The position numbers and the translations under genes are program-made. A stretch of DNA of 34,062 nucleotides. Source: Marinobacterium sp. GTDB taxonomy: Bacteria > Pseudomonadota > Gammaproteobacteria > Pseudomonadales > Balneatricaceae. Within the stretch, counting starts at the first letter, position 1; every line of letters begins with the position of its first letter. The DNA is taken from the NCBI GenBank assembly GCA_018623095.1, contig JAAZVX010000006.1:1-34062 (forward strand). The letters are read 5' to 3'. Shown piece after piece: positions 1 through 8,812 of this stretch. The notes under the pieces are model-generated. The model was given only the letters and a program-made list of their open reading frames with translations. It was not told the DNA's origin and did no database searches.

Positions 1-2
1 AT

Positions 3-674
3 GATCGTGCACAGACACTGAATCAACGGGGTAATTTGGGTGACGATGCTTTGCAACAGCGTGAGACAGCGCTGACCTCATTAGATGCTCGCATCGATGT
101 ACAGAACCGCCAGATTGAACTGGCTCGTATCGCGACTGAAAATTGTGCTCTAGTCGCGCCGTTTGATGGCGTTATCTCTGCACGTATGGCTCAGTTAGGT
201 GCCTTAGCAGCGCCTGGGATGCCACTGCTCCAGTTGGTTCAAACCGAAGGAGCCGAACTGGAAGCCAAAGTTGCACCGGGTAGAGGGGTGTCACAGAGCA
301 AGGTATGGTTCGAGGCCAATGCCCAATCTTATGCGGTTGAGCTAAGAGCTAAATTACCGATCATTGATCGCCGTGAACGCACTCAGACTTACCGTTTTAC
401 CTTTACTGACAACTCTCCCGAGATCGGTGCAACGGGTCGTTTAACCTGGACCGCTAATCAACCGCATATCTCTTCTGAACTGCTAGTAAGACGCAAAGTC
501 GATGGTGAATGGAGGCTCGGTCTGTTGATAGAAGAGCAGGGTGTCGCGCAATTTGTTGTAGTAGATAGCGCTATAGAGGGTCAGCCTGCGGCGGTTGATC
601 TACCTGAGGGTACGAAGATCATCACCGATGGTCGACTGCTTGCCGTTGAAGGCGAAGCGGTAGAGGTACGCTGA
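3..674 (+). CDS. RND efflux periplasmic adaptor (membrane fusion protein), 5' end missing
   Basis: This is the C-terminal part of an HlyD/AcrA-type adaptor that links an inner-membrane RND pump to an outer-membrane channel. The frame is open through the left window edge, so the true start lies outside; the TTG at 36 is only an internal codon. What is visible is the descending arm of the alpha-helical hairpin (ending near DVQNRQIELAR), the second lipoyl half with the typical APFDGVIS motif, and then beta-barrel and membrane-proximal sequence. The stop is one base before the ATG of the RND permease, so the two are co-transcribed and form one pump. The substrate cannot be told. The family call is firm; the exact subclass is not. 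Confidence 0.9.
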   Translation, partial: DRAQTLNQRGNLGDDALQQRETALTSLDARIDVQNRQIELARIATENCALVAPFDGVISARMAQLGALAAPGMPLLQLVQTEGAELEAKVAPGRGVSQSKVWFEANAQSYAVELRAKLPIIDRRERTQTYRFTFTDNSPEIGATGRLTWTANQPHISSELLVRRKVDGEWRLGLLIEEQGVAQFVVVDSAIEGQPAAVDLPEGTKIITDGRLLAVEGEAVEVR

Positions 675-675
675 T

Positions 676-3600
676 ATGTGGCAACGCTTCATTACGAACC
701 ATGTGCTGGCTAACCTGACTTTCTTGCTAGTACTGGCGGTCGGCCTGTTGAGTTATCAAGGGCTGCCACGTCAGCAAGATCCGACGATCAACTTTAACTG
801 GATCATTGTCACCACACCACTACCCGGTGCTACTGCACTTGATGTTGAGAGTAAGGTGACAGACCCGCTTGAGGATGCGTTACGATCACTGGCCGATGTG
901 AAATTTGTATCGAGTAATTCACGCGAAGGTATCTCCAGCATTCTTGTCCGGTTTGAAGATATCGATGATCGCACCTTCGATAAGCGCTTAGCGGATCTGC
1001 GACGTGAAATACAAAATACCGAGTCTGAATTACCCGATGCTGCTCTGGATTCGTTGATTCTAGAGATTACGAGTTCAAATGCCTTTCCTGCAGCGACTGT
1101 CGCCGTTACCAGCTTGGCGGATGATGAGAATCTGCGCCTGCAAGCGACTCGGATTGATAAAGACTTAGCACAGCTCAAAGGCGTGTCACGCATCGACCCA
1201 GTGGCTCTGCCTGATCCAGAGCTGCAGGTGAATTTGAATGTGTCTGAGCTAGAAGCCCTAGGCATTACCCCACAGCAAGTTGCCAATACAGTCTCGGCCT
1301 TCTTCCAAGACGAGGCGGCCGGTAACTTGGTTCAAGGCGATCGTAACTGGTTGGTACGTGTTGTCGGTACAGCCTCTGATCCTAGCTATCTGGCTAATCG
1401 CCCTGTATTGGGTGCGTCTGGCGAAGTGCCATTATCACGTGTCGCCAGTGTCGAGCGTGCTCGTGAAGACTCCAGTTTCTTGGTGCGTGTCGATGACAAA
1501 CCGGCCGTTCTGTTGGCTGTGATGAAGAAAGAGGGCGCCAATACTCTGGAGTTAGTCGAGCGTGTGCAGAGCTACATGGACGAGCGGAATGCCTTATCCC
1601 TAGAGACCGGTGTCGAGATGGTATTGATTGATGATCAGACCATTGCAACACGCAAGTCTATTCAAATCATGGAGAACAACGCACTGATCGGTCTGATCCT
1701 AGTGTTGGTGGTGGCTTGGCTTTTCTTGGGTACACGCATCGCGCTGCTCACAGCGATCGGCATACCCTTCATTTTGGCTGCGACCTTTTGGGTGTTGGCG
1801 GGTCTGGGCGAGACATTGAATGTCACCGTACTGTTGGGTGTGGTGATTGTATTGGGAATGTTGGTCGATGACGCCGTTGTCGTGGTTGAATCGATCTACT
1901 ATCGATTACAGCGTGGCTTTACTGGCATTGCAGCCGTGCAGGGATCGCTCAAAGAGGTTGCCGCTCCCGTGACGGCGGCGGTACTGACGACCATTGCCGC
2001 CTTTTTGCCGTTGATGCTGCTGCCCGGTATTTTGGGCAAGTTTATGAAGGTCATCCCGATGGTGGTATCGATCGCTCTTGCGATCAGCTTGATTGAAGCC
2101 TTCTGGATGCTACCCGCTCACATATTGGCGGCTAAAGTTGGCTTTGATAAGCCGAGCCGTATTCAGCGTTTTCGCGAGTTAATGACGCATCGAATTCAGA
2201 TCGTCTATGTCCGTCTATTGATAAAGGCACTGCGCCGTCCGATTTTGGCTTTGATCGTCGCGGTTTTACCGTTAATTGGCGCAGTCGGGGCACTGGGTAA
2301 TGGCTACATTAAGATGGACTTCTTTGCGGCCGATCCTGTTCGTCTTTTCTATGTGAACGTCGAAATGCCAGCAGCGACACCCGTTGCTAAAACGATGGAA
2401 GTGGTCTCTCGTGTGGAAGAGCGCGTCCGTCAAAACGTCCGCGCTGGGGAAGTGCGTGCGATCGCCAGTTATGCAGGCCAAATGTTCACCGAAACAGAGC
2501 CGCGCATAGGTGAGCAGTATGGGCAGATTCTTGTCGGTCTAAACCCTAAAACACCTGATTTGCGCACGGTGGAAGAGATGACCGATGCGGTGCGTGAGGA
2601 TTTAGGAGACATTGCGGGTCCGATTCGCATCTCATTCTTACGCCTGTCGGGTGGCCCTCCAGCCTCTAAACCGATCTCGGTGAAGGTGCGTGGTGATGAT
2701 TATCAGGAGATTCGAGACGCGACTAATATTCTGATTGAGATTCTTAACAGTAACGACGACTTCGTGGACATTGAAGACGATGCCGCACGTGGCCGTTACG
2801 AATTGAGTCTGGAGTTAGATAGTGATGCGATCAATCGTACCGGCCTAAACCCAGCGGATGTTCGTCGTACTTTGCGTCTATTGGTCGACGGCGAAGTGGT
2901 TGCAAGCATGCGTGATGCCGGTGAGCGCCTAGATGTCCGCGTCCGTGCGAATCCTGAGTCGCTGCCTTCTCTTGAACGTCTGCTCAGCTACCGTATACCA
3001 GTACCGGCCGGTGGTGCCATTCCACTGTCGGAATTGGTGATCGAAGAGCGCAAACAGTCGTTGGGTAACATTCGCCACTACAACTTCCGTCGTGCGATTA
3101 CCTTAGAGGCAGACCTTCGCTCCGGTGGCATGGACACCGTACAAGCGAATGCCTTTTTGTCAGAGCGTTGGAAAGAGTATGAAGCGCAGTATCCTGCAAT
3201 TGATCTCGACTTCTCGGGTGAGTTAGATGATATCCAAGAGAGTTTGGATTCGATTGCGATTCTATTCTTGGTTGGCGTTGGCTTGATGTATCTGATCTTG
3301 GGAACACAGTTCCGCAGTTACTGGCAGCCTCTGATGATATTGGCGACAGTGCCACTAGCATTTACTGGTGTCGTATTAGGTTTGATCGTGACGCAAAACC
3401 CGCTCAGCCTCTATACCATGTACGGTGTTGTGGCATTGGCCGGTATTGCTGTTAATGCGGCGATCGTACTGATATCGGCTGCCAATGACCGAATTGGTAA
3501 TGGCATGAGTCTGATGCATGCAACACTCTATGCCGCGCGTCGACGCGTTATACCAGTACTGATTACCACGTTGACCACGATGGCAGGCCTATTCTCCCTT

Positions 3601-3756
3601 GCGGCGGGTCTGGGCGGTAAGTCACTGATCTGGGGACCTGTAGCGACCTCGATTGTATGGGGCTTGGGGTTCTCGTCGATACTGACGCTGTTTGTGATTC
3701 CGCTTCTTTATCGTCTGTCGATGCGTAGGGCGGTGAAGCGGATTGCTGAAAAGTAG
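676..3756 (+). CDS. RND efflux permease (AcrB/HAE1-like superfamily)
   Basis: A full-length inner-membrane proton-driven exporter of 1026 residues, the usual size for the AcrB superfamily. TM1 starts at about residue 10, followed by a large periplasmic loop, the TM2-TM6 block, a second periplasmic loop and the TM8-TM12 block. The paired acidic residues of TM4 needed for proton relay are present (VDDAVVVVE, D398-D399). In the TM10 motif the position equivalent to the AcrB lysine (SAKNA) reads AVNAA, with N927. This resembles other RND clades with VVNNA, so the relay differs in detail from AcrB. It follows the adaptor by one base. No outer-membrane partner or regulator is visible downstream; they may lie upstream of the window. 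The substrate is unknown. Confidence 0.95.
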   Translation: MWQRFITNHVLANLTFLLVLAVGLLSYQGLPRQQDPTINFNWIIVTTPLPGATALDVESKVTDPLEDALRSLADVKFVSSNSREGISSILVRFEDIDDRTFDKRLADLRREIQNTESELPDAALDSLILEITSSNAFPAATVAVTSLADDENLRLQATRIDKDLAQLKGVSRIDPVALPDPELQVNLNVSELEALGITPQQVANTVSAFFQDEAAGNLVQGDRNWLVRVVGTASDPSYLANRPVLGASGEVPLSRVASVERAREDSSFLVRVDDKPAVLLAVMKKEGANTLELVERVQSYMDERNALSLETGVEMVLIDDQTIATRKSIQIMENNALIGLILVLVVAWLFLGTRIALLTAIGIPFILAATFWVLAGLGETLNVTVLLGVVIVLGMLVDDAVVVVESIYYRLQRGFTGIAAVQGSLKEVAAPVTAAVLTTIAAFLPLMLLPGILGKFMKVIPMVVSIALAISLIEAFWMLPAHILAAKVGFDKPSRIQRFRELMTHRIQIVYVRLLIKALRRPILALIVAVLPLIGAVGALGNGYIKMDFFAADPVRLFYVNVEMPAATPVAKTMEVVSRVEERVRQNVRAGEVRAIASYAGQMFTETEPRIGEQYGQILVGLNPKTPDLRTVEEMTDAVREDLGDIAGPIRISFLRLSGGPPASKPISVKVRGDDYQEIRDATNILIEILNSNDDFVDIEDDAARGRYELSLELDSDAINRTGLNPADVRRTLRLLVDGEVVASMRDAGERLDVRVRANPESLPSLERLLSYRIPVPAGGAIPLSELVIEERKQSLGNIRHYNFRRAITLEADLRSGGMDTVQANAFLSERWKEYEAQYPAIDLDFSGELDDIQESLDSIAILFLVGVGLMYLILGTQFRSYWQPLMILATVPLAFTGVVLGLIVTQNPLSLYTMYGVVALAGIAVNAAIVLISAANDRIGNGMSLMHATLYAARRRVIPVLITTLTTMAGLFSLAAGLGGKSLIWGPVATSIVWGLGFSSILTLFVIPLLYRLSMRRAVKRIAEK

Positions 3757-3780
3757 AAGGTGAATCGCGTCGCCTATTAA

Positions 3781-3820
3781 TGCTAGCTCCAAGGTATGAC
3801 ATGTGCCGCAGGGGCTAGCA
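3781..3820. repeat. Interrupted inverted repeat between convergent genes
   Basis: The arms TGCTAGCTCC (3781-3790) and GGGGCTAGCA (3811-3820) pair over ten positions with one G-U, separated by 20 bases. It lies in the 93-bp gap between the RND permease and the convergent SDR gene. There is no T-run on either side, so it is not a canonical intrinsic terminator. It may still fold in either transcript and act as an end-of-operon structure. Confidence 0.4.
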
Positions 3821-3849
3821 CGCAGTGCGACGTGAATCTTACTCGCACA

Positions 3850-4578
3850 TCAAAGATCAAAGTTAGTTGGAATAATCACCATGTCCCGTACCGTCATATG
3901 ACGTGGCCTAGTCAACATAAACAGCAACGCTTCTGCAATCTCTTCAGGCTCGATCAAGCTGCCATTGGCATGAGCCTCTTTTAATTTATCTTCCGGCCAG
4001 TCTGAGAGTAATCCCGTTGCCACAGGCCCAGGTGATACCGATCCAATACGAATGCCGTGCTTAAACATCTGACGTCGGGTCGTCTGAACAAAACAGTCGA
4101 TCGCCCATTTTGATGAGGCATAAACGGGTTCCCAGGGGGTCGGATAGTGAGCGGCTAGGGAACTGGTGACCAATATGTCGCCCGTCTCACGCTCAATCAT
4201 ATGCGCTAATACAGCTTGAACGTTTTTCATCACCACATTGATATTTAAATTCAGCATACGATCAATCTGATCAGCGTCAGACTCCATGAGATCGCCACCG
4301 ACATAGAGTCCAGCGTTGGCGTGAAAGATATCCAGTTTTCCTGTCATCTCAAGAATGCTCGGAACCATCTGTTTGCACTGGTCAGGGGCGAGCAGATCAA
4401 TGACCAGTGGAATTGCTTGATCTCCAAGCCTGGTACAGATTTTAGTCAGCGCTGCCTCATCTCGGTCGATAAAGACAACAGTAGCGCCTATGTCCAGCAT
4501 CGCTTTAGCACTGGCATACCCAATGCCAGAAGCAGCCCCTGTAACGGCGGCAATTTTGCCTTTTAGTTGTTCTGTCAT
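3850..4578 (-). CDS. rbtD: Ribitol 2-dehydrogenase-like short-chain dehydrogenase
   Basis: A 242-residue classical SDR. The Rossmann glycine motif TGAASGIG is at 13-20, HANAG at 86-90, and the catalytic Ser139/Ser140, Tyr153 and Lys157 (YASSK) are all intact. From memory the sequence closely resembles Klebsiella ribitol 2-dehydrogenase throughout: DIFHANAG, WEPVYxxSK, TTRRQ, PGPV and the C-terminal VRDxVIxP. That enzyme converts ribitol to D-ribulose with NAD. It starts at an ATG preceded by AGGAAA at good spacing. It is the last gene of the minus-strand arm (xylB, aldo-keto reductase, this), 29 bp after the reductase. Its place beside DalD and XylB supports a pentitol role; a xylitol or other polyol substrate is the main alternative. 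The family is certain, the substrate only probable. Confidence 0.75.
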   Translation of the reverse strand: MTEQLKGKIAAVTGAASGIGYASAKAMLDIGATVVFIDRDEAALTKICTRLGDQAIPLVIDLLAPDQCKQMVPSILEMTGKLDIFHANAGLYVGGDLMESDADQIDRMLNLNINVVMKNVQAVLAHMIERETGDILVTSSLAAHYPTPWEPVYASSKWAIDCFVQTTRRQMFKHGIRIGSVSPGPVATGLLSDWPEDKLKEAHANGSLIEPEEIAEALLFMLTRPRHMTVRDMVIIPTNFDL

Positions 4579-4607
4579 ACCGATTTCCTATGTCACGTCG
4601 CGCAAGC

Positions 4608-5660
4608 TTAGAAGGGTTGTGGATACCGTTTGAATACCGCCGCTAGTTCGCTTTGTAACTCGTCAGACAGTGGCATATCAAAAGCGGCAATGTCCTCTTT
4701 GAGTTGTGACATCGATGTGGCGCCAATAATGGTAGAGGTTACGCCATCAACCTGGTCACACCAAGCGAGTGCAAGCTGTGACGGGGTGTAATCAAATTGT
4801 TTGGCTAACTTGACGTACTCTGCAACAGCTTCATGAGCCTGGGGTGTATTCCGGTGCAGGGCAGCGGGGTTGGATATACTCCAGCGACTACCTACCGGCA
4901 TGGCCCCATCAGCGTATTTGCCAGAGAGTAATCCTGATGCCAGAGGTGACCAGGGTAGATACGCGACCTCTTCGTGAATGCAGTTCTCGATCAGGTAGGG
5001 CCAATCTTTAGCATGCAGAAGACTAAATTCATTCTGAATCGAGACGGGTTTGGGGAGGTCATATTGTCGGCTAAGCTTTAAGTAGGTGTTGATTCCCCAC
5101 GTCGTATCGTCAGAGAGACCATAATGACGGATTTTGCCCTCTTTGATGCATTGAGCTAAGCCTTTGAGGATATCCAACATTTGCGCTTCATGTTCAGCCG
5201 CTTTGAAGTCACTGAATTTAAAGAAGTTCGGCGTATGTTTGCCAAAATGAGGTGAGGTGCGGTTCGGCCAGTGCAGTTGATAGAGATCGATGTAGTCAGT
5301 CTGAAGACGCTTTAGCGAGTTATCGACCGCTTCAATGACCGCTTTGCCAGTTATAGGACCGCCATTTCTGACCCAAGGCAACCCGATTCCAGCGATTTTG
5401 GTGGCGATAATCATCTCACTGCGACGGGATGGGTTTCGAGCAAGCCAGTTGCCGATGATCTCTTCTGTTTTGCCGTAAGTGTCTGGTGTTGGCGGCACCG
5501 CGTACATTTCAGCAGTATCAAAAAAGTTAATGCCGACCGATAACGCATGTTCGATCTGTTCGTCGGCCTCTGCTTGGGTATTCTGTTTACCCCAGGTCAT
5601 AGTGCCTAAACAGACTCTTGATACGTCTAATTCACTGCTTCCTAAACGGCTGAACTGCAT
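4608..5660 (-). CDS. Aldo-keto reductase, Tas-like (NADP(H)-dependent)
   Basis: A 350-residue TIM-barrel aldo-keto reductase. The catalytic tetrad is visible as D48 (FFDTAE), Y53, K88 (IIATK) and H130 (YQLHWP). The length and the MYxVPPxPxTxGxTE segment are those of the E. coli Tas group. An AAGGGG ribosome-binding site sits five bases before the ATG. It is the middle gene of the minus-strand arm, 66 bp after xylB and 29 bp before the SDR gene, so it is probably transcribed with them. Such enzymes interconvert aldehydes or ketones and alcohols, so it could reduce or oxidise a sugar intermediate of this pathway, but no substrate can be read from the sequence. It is not an obvious part of any known pentitol route. 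Confidence 0.85.
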   Translation of the reverse strand: MQFSRLGSSELDVSRVCLGTMTWGKQNTQAEADEQIEHALSVGINFFDTAEMYAVPPTPDTYGKTEEIIGNWLARNPSRRSEMIIATKIAGIGLPWVRNGGPITGKAVIEAVDNSLKRLQTDYIDLYQLHWPNRTSPHFGKHTPNFFKFSDFKAAEHEAQMLDILKGLAQCIKEGKIRHYGLSDDTTWGINTYLKLSRQYDLPKPVSIQNEFSLLHAKDWPYLIENCIHEEVAYLPWSPLASGLLSGKYADGAMPVGSRWSISNPAALHRNTPQAHEAVAEYVKLAKQFDYTPSQLALAWCDQVDGVTSTIIGATSMSQLKEDIAAFDMPLSDELQSELAAVFKRYPQPF

Positions 5661-5726
5661 ACTTACCCCTTCTAAGCGATCTCTAACTCTAAGTTGGTGA
5701 AGCCAATCTTTACGCTAACACACTCT

Positions 5727-7181
5727 TTATAGATTCAGTGATTTAATTGCTGGATACAAAGAGCGGTAACGTTGATAGGCTGCTTCATATTGATTCAACA
5801 GTTTAGTGTTTGGCTCAATACGAGCTTCAATCTTAGGCTGAGTCAGCAGTGATTCGGGATGCGTTTTTTGATCGGCTAGCATAGCCAGACGAGCGGCTCC
5901 ATAGGCGGCACCAAAATCTCCATCTGCAGGTAATAGCAACGTGCGATTCAGAGTATTGGCCAGTGTCTGCAACCAGAATTGCGAGCGTGCCCCCCCTCCT
6001 ACAGCGATTATTTCATTAACGTTTGAGCCCGCTTCAATCAGTGCTTCAAGGTTATCACGAATCGCAAAGGCGACCCCTTCCATAACTGCCTGTGTCAGCA
6101 CTTTTTGATCAGAGCTGTGATCTAATCCGGTGAACATGCCTCCTACCTGCGCATCGTTATGAGGTGTTCGTTCACCAGATAGGTAGGGCAGAAAAGTGAC
6201 GTTGGCAGGCCCCTTGGGTTCATCATCCAGAGCTGCATTAAGCTCTGCAGCTGAGCAGTCCGTTAGTTTAGCGTACCAGTTAAGAGCGTCGGTGGCTGAG
6301 AGTATTACCCCCATTTGATGCCAAGTGTCAGGTATCGCATGGCAGAAAGCGTGTACCGCACTCTCGGGTAGCGGATTGTAACCTTCTGTTGCTGCAAAAA
6401 TAACACCAGACGTACCTAAAGATAGAAACGCTTGGCCCTCTTTTATGACCCCCATACCAATAGCAGATGCTGCATTATCTCCAGCACCTCCACCAATAAT
6501 GACCTGACTTTGCATGCCCCATTGGGCGGCCAGCTCTGGTTTTAAATAGGCGGCTTGATCACTGCCCTCAATAAGACGCGGCATTTGATCCAGCCTCATG
6601 CCGCTCAGAGATAAAAGAGTTTCAGACCAACAACGATTTTTAACATCAAGCCAGCCGGTGCCTGCTGCATCAGACATTTCCGACACATATTCGCCACTCA
6701 GCCAGTAAGCAATGTAATCCTTGGGCAGTAAAACTTTTGCGACTCGTTTGAATAGGTCAGGCTCATTATTGGCTACCCAGCAGAGTTTGGGTGCGGTAAA
6801 GCCTGGAAAAACAATATTGCCGGATATCGCCCTGAACTCGGGCATAGCGTCTAGTTTAGCCGCCTCTTTATAGCTACGAGTGTCGTTCCAAAGAATAGAC
6901 GGACGAAGTGCCTCGCCATTGAAGTCCATCAGTGTTGCCCCGTGCATCTGGCCTGAAAACGAAATAGCACGGGTTGCCGCGAGTGCTTCAGGGTAAAGAT
7001 CCTTCATTTTCGTAATGGCTTGATCACAGGCTGCAATCCAATCAGCAGGGTTCTGCTCTGACCAACCTGGGTGAGGTCTTGAAACAGTGATTGACGTTGT
7101 TTCACTGCCCACAATTTTCTGAGATTCATCCATCAACAGGGCTTTAACCCCAGAGGTCCCTATATCGAGTCCTAGATACAT
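5727..7181 (-). CDS. xylB: D-xylulokinase
   Basis: An FGGY-family sugar kinase of 484 residues that phosphorylates D-xylulose to D-xylulose 5-phosphate. Seen are the N-terminal phosphate-binding loop GLDIGTSGVK, the SGQMHGATLMD segment typical of XylB, FPGFTAPKL, SDAAGTGWLDV, the LSLGTSG adenosine motif and GGGARSQFW near the C-terminus. The start is placed at the ATG at 7181 because AGGTGG precedes it by five bases and because the result, MYLGLDIGTSG, matches the E. coli XylB N-terminus; the upstream GTG at 7190 overlaps that ribosome-binding site. It is the first gene of the minus-strand arm, divergent from the transporter. It supplies the kinase step after DalD. Whether it also accepts D-ribulose is open. 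Confidence 0.93.
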   Translation of the reverse strand: MYLGLDIGTSGVKALLMDESQKIVGSETTSITVSRPHPGWSEQNPADWIAACDQAITKMKDLYPEALAATRAISFSGQMHGATLMDFNGEALRPSILWNDTRSYKEAAKLDAMPEFRAISGNIVFPGFTAPKLCWVANNEPDLFKRVAKVLLPKDYIAYWLSGEYVSEMSDAAGTGWLDVKNRCWSETLLSLSGMRLDQMPRLIEGSDQAAYLKPELAAQWGMQSQVIIGGGAGDNAASAIGMGVIKEGQAFLSLGTSGVIFAATEGYNPLPESAVHAFCHAIPDTWHQMGVILSATDALNWYAKLTDCSAAELNAALDDEPKGPANVTFLPYLSGERTPHNDAQVGGMFTGLDHSSDQKVLTQAVMEGVAFAIRDNLEALIEAGSNVNEIIAVGGGARSQFWLQTLANTLNRTLLLPADGDFGAAYGAARLAMLADQKTHPESLLTQPKIEARIEPNTKLLNQYEAAYQRYRSLYPAIKSLNL

Positions 7182-7453
7182 TTTGGCCACCTACTATTTT
7201 TATTCCAAAAAATGCTTTAGTTATATCCTATGTCGAAACTTTGCATTATTTGACGAATATATAAACTATATTGCATCTATTGCTTCAAACTTAAAATATA
7301 ATTGCATTAAAATATAATCATTGAGTTTTTCTGTATAAGTGTTTGAAAAAAACTAATGCTACTGTATTGCTCAGATGCTAAAGGTTATATTCAAATTTGC
7401 GAATAAAAGTACATTTGGTATCAAAACAAGAAAAAATTCGACAGGAGTTCGAC
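7182..7453. promoter_or_regulatory. AT-rich divergent control region of the polyol cluster
   Basis: This 272-bp gap separates xylB from the binding-protein gene and is far richer in A+T than the genes around it. On the plus strand a perfect TATAAT (7313-7318) has a weak TTAAAA -35 sixteen bases upstream, giving a leader of about 130 bases. On the minus strand TATAAC (7225 to 7220) has no consensus -35. The hexamer TTGCAT occurs at 7241, 7271 and 7302, with a TTGCTT at 7280. The 7241 copy lies at the -35 position of the minus promoter, and the 7271/7280 copies lie just upstream of the plus -35. Poor -35 boxes and phased repeats fit AraC-type activation. Assigning them to the AraC protein at 13056 is inference. 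Confidence 0.5.
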
Positions 7454-8770
7454 ATGAAAGTAAAAATGCTCTCGGCTGCCGTTGCAGGTGCCGTAATGCT
7501 CTCAACTCAGGCTTTCGCTGGTTCACACGGCGGTACTGAGCTAGTAATTGCTACTGTAAATAACGGTCATATGATCGAGATGCAGAAGCTAACGCCTAAG
7601 TTCGAAGAAGAGACTGGTATCAAAGTTAAGTGGGTTACTCTTGAAGAGGGTGTCCTACGTCAACGTGTTACTACTGACATCGCAACTAAAGGTGGTCAGT
7701 TCGATATCATGACTATCGGTATGTACGAAGCACCAATCTGGGGTGAGAAGGGTTGGCTAGAGCCTCTTAACTTCTCTGCTGAGTACAATGTAGACGATAT
7801 CCTGCCAGCGATGCGTGGTGGTCTGTCTCACGAAGGTAACCTTTACGCAGCACCTTTCTACGGTGAATCTTCTATGGTTATGTATCGTAAAGATCTCCTA
7901 GATAAAGCAGGTATCACTCTCCCATACAACCCAACTTGGGCTGACATGGAGCAGGCGATCGCTGCAATGCACGATCCAGAAAACGGCGTATACGGTACTT
8001 GTTTGCGCGGTAAGCCAGGTTGGGGTGATAACGCTGCATTCATCACAACTATCGCAAACTCTTTCGGTGCGCGTTGGTTCGATGAAAACTGGAAACCACA
8101 GCTAGACTCTCCAGAGTGGAATGCTGCAATCACTTTCTACGTTGATCTGATGAATAAGTACGCGCCTCCAGGCTCTACTGCAAACAGCTTCAACGAAATC
8201 CTAGCGCTTATGAACGAAGGTAAGTGTGGTTCGTGGATCGACGCGACTATCGCTGCCTCTTTCGTATCTGACCCAGAGCAGTCAAAAGTGGCTGACTCAA
8301 TTGCATACGCTCAAGCGCCTGTGCAGAAGACTAAGCGCGGTGCAAACTGGCTATGGGCTTGGGCTCTAGGTATCCCTGCATCATCTGAGAAGAAAGATGC
8401 AGCGATGAAATTCCTAGAGTGGTCAACGTCTGAAGACTACATCAACCTAGTTGGCGAAACTAATGGTTGGGGCCGTGTACCAACAGGTACTCGTGCATCG
8501 ACTTACGCTAACGAGAAGTTCCAAGCTGCAGCAAACTTTGCTGATGCAGAACTTGATGCAATTTTCAGCGCGAACCCATACGACTCTACGTTTGAGAAAA
8601 CTCCATACACCGGCGTTCAGTTCGCTGCCATTCCTGAATTCCAGGCAATCGGTACTGCAGCTGGTCAGCAGTTCGCTGCGGCACTTGCTGGTGAGAAGAG
8701 CGTAGAAGATGCGCTAGCTGCGGCACAAGCTGCGGCGGATCGTGAAATGCGTAAAGCACGTTACTACTAA
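7454..8770 (+). CDS. Polyol ABC transporter, periplasmic substrate-binding protein (SmoE/MtlE-like)
   Basis: A 438-residue extracellular solute-binding protein of the carbohydrate uptake (CUT1) class, resembling the sorbitol/mannitol binding proteins SmoE and MtlE. The start is the ATG at 7454, with AGGAG six bases before it; upstream in-frame codons have no ribosome-binding site. Residues 1-22 form a signal peptide ending AFA before GSHGG, so the protein is periplasmic. It is the first gene of the plus-strand arm, and two hairpins separate it from its permeases. That arrangement usually gives excess binding protein over membrane components. The codons are uniform (GGT, GTT, ACT, CTA), as expected for high expression. 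The ligand is probably a pentitol or hexitol, given the DalD-like enzyme in the same operon. Confidence 0.92.
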   Translation: MKVKMLSAAVAGAVMLSTQAFAGSHGGTELVIATVNNGHMIEMQKLTPKFEEETGIKVKWVTLEEGVLRQRVTTDIATKGGQFDIMTIGMYEAPIWGEKGWLEPLNFSAEYNVDDILPAMRGGLSHEGNLYAAPFYGESSMVMYRKDLLDKAGITLPYNPTWADMEQAIAAMHDPENGVYGTCLRGKPGWGDNAAFITTIANSFGARWFDENWKPQLDSPEWNAAITFYVDLMNKYAPPGSTANSFNEILALMNEGKCGSWIDATIAASFVSDPEQSKVADSIAYAQAPVQKTKRGANWLWAWALGIPASSEKKDAAMKFLEWSTSEDYINLVGETNGWGRVPTGTRASTYANEKFQAAANFADAELDAIFSANPYDSTFEKTPYTGVQFAAIPEFQAIGTAAGQQFAAALAGEKSVEDALAAAQAAADREMRKARYY

Positions 8771-8781
8771 TACGTAACGAT

Positions 8782-8801
8782 GGGTGAGGCTAGCCTCACC
8801 C
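8782..8801 (+). repeat. Perfect hairpin after the binding-protein gene
   Basis: A 20-base perfect palindrome with arms GGGTGAGG and CCTCACCC and a CTAG loop, starting 12 bases after the stop codon. It has no following T-run. This is the usual position of a structure that protects the abundant binding-protein mRNA from 3' decay. That role is inferred. Confidence 0.7.
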
Positions 8802-8812
8802 CATACGACACA

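Noticed and set aside
771-1286. Open frame of 171 codons antisense to the RND permease
   Set aside because: It lies wholly inside the permease gene, lacks a ribosome-binding site and has a low-complexity serine/arginine-rich product typical of a shadow frame.
7397-7453. N-terminal extension of the binding protein
   Set aside because: It would place 19 charged residues before a perfect signal peptide, while AGGAG sits properly before the ATG at 7454.
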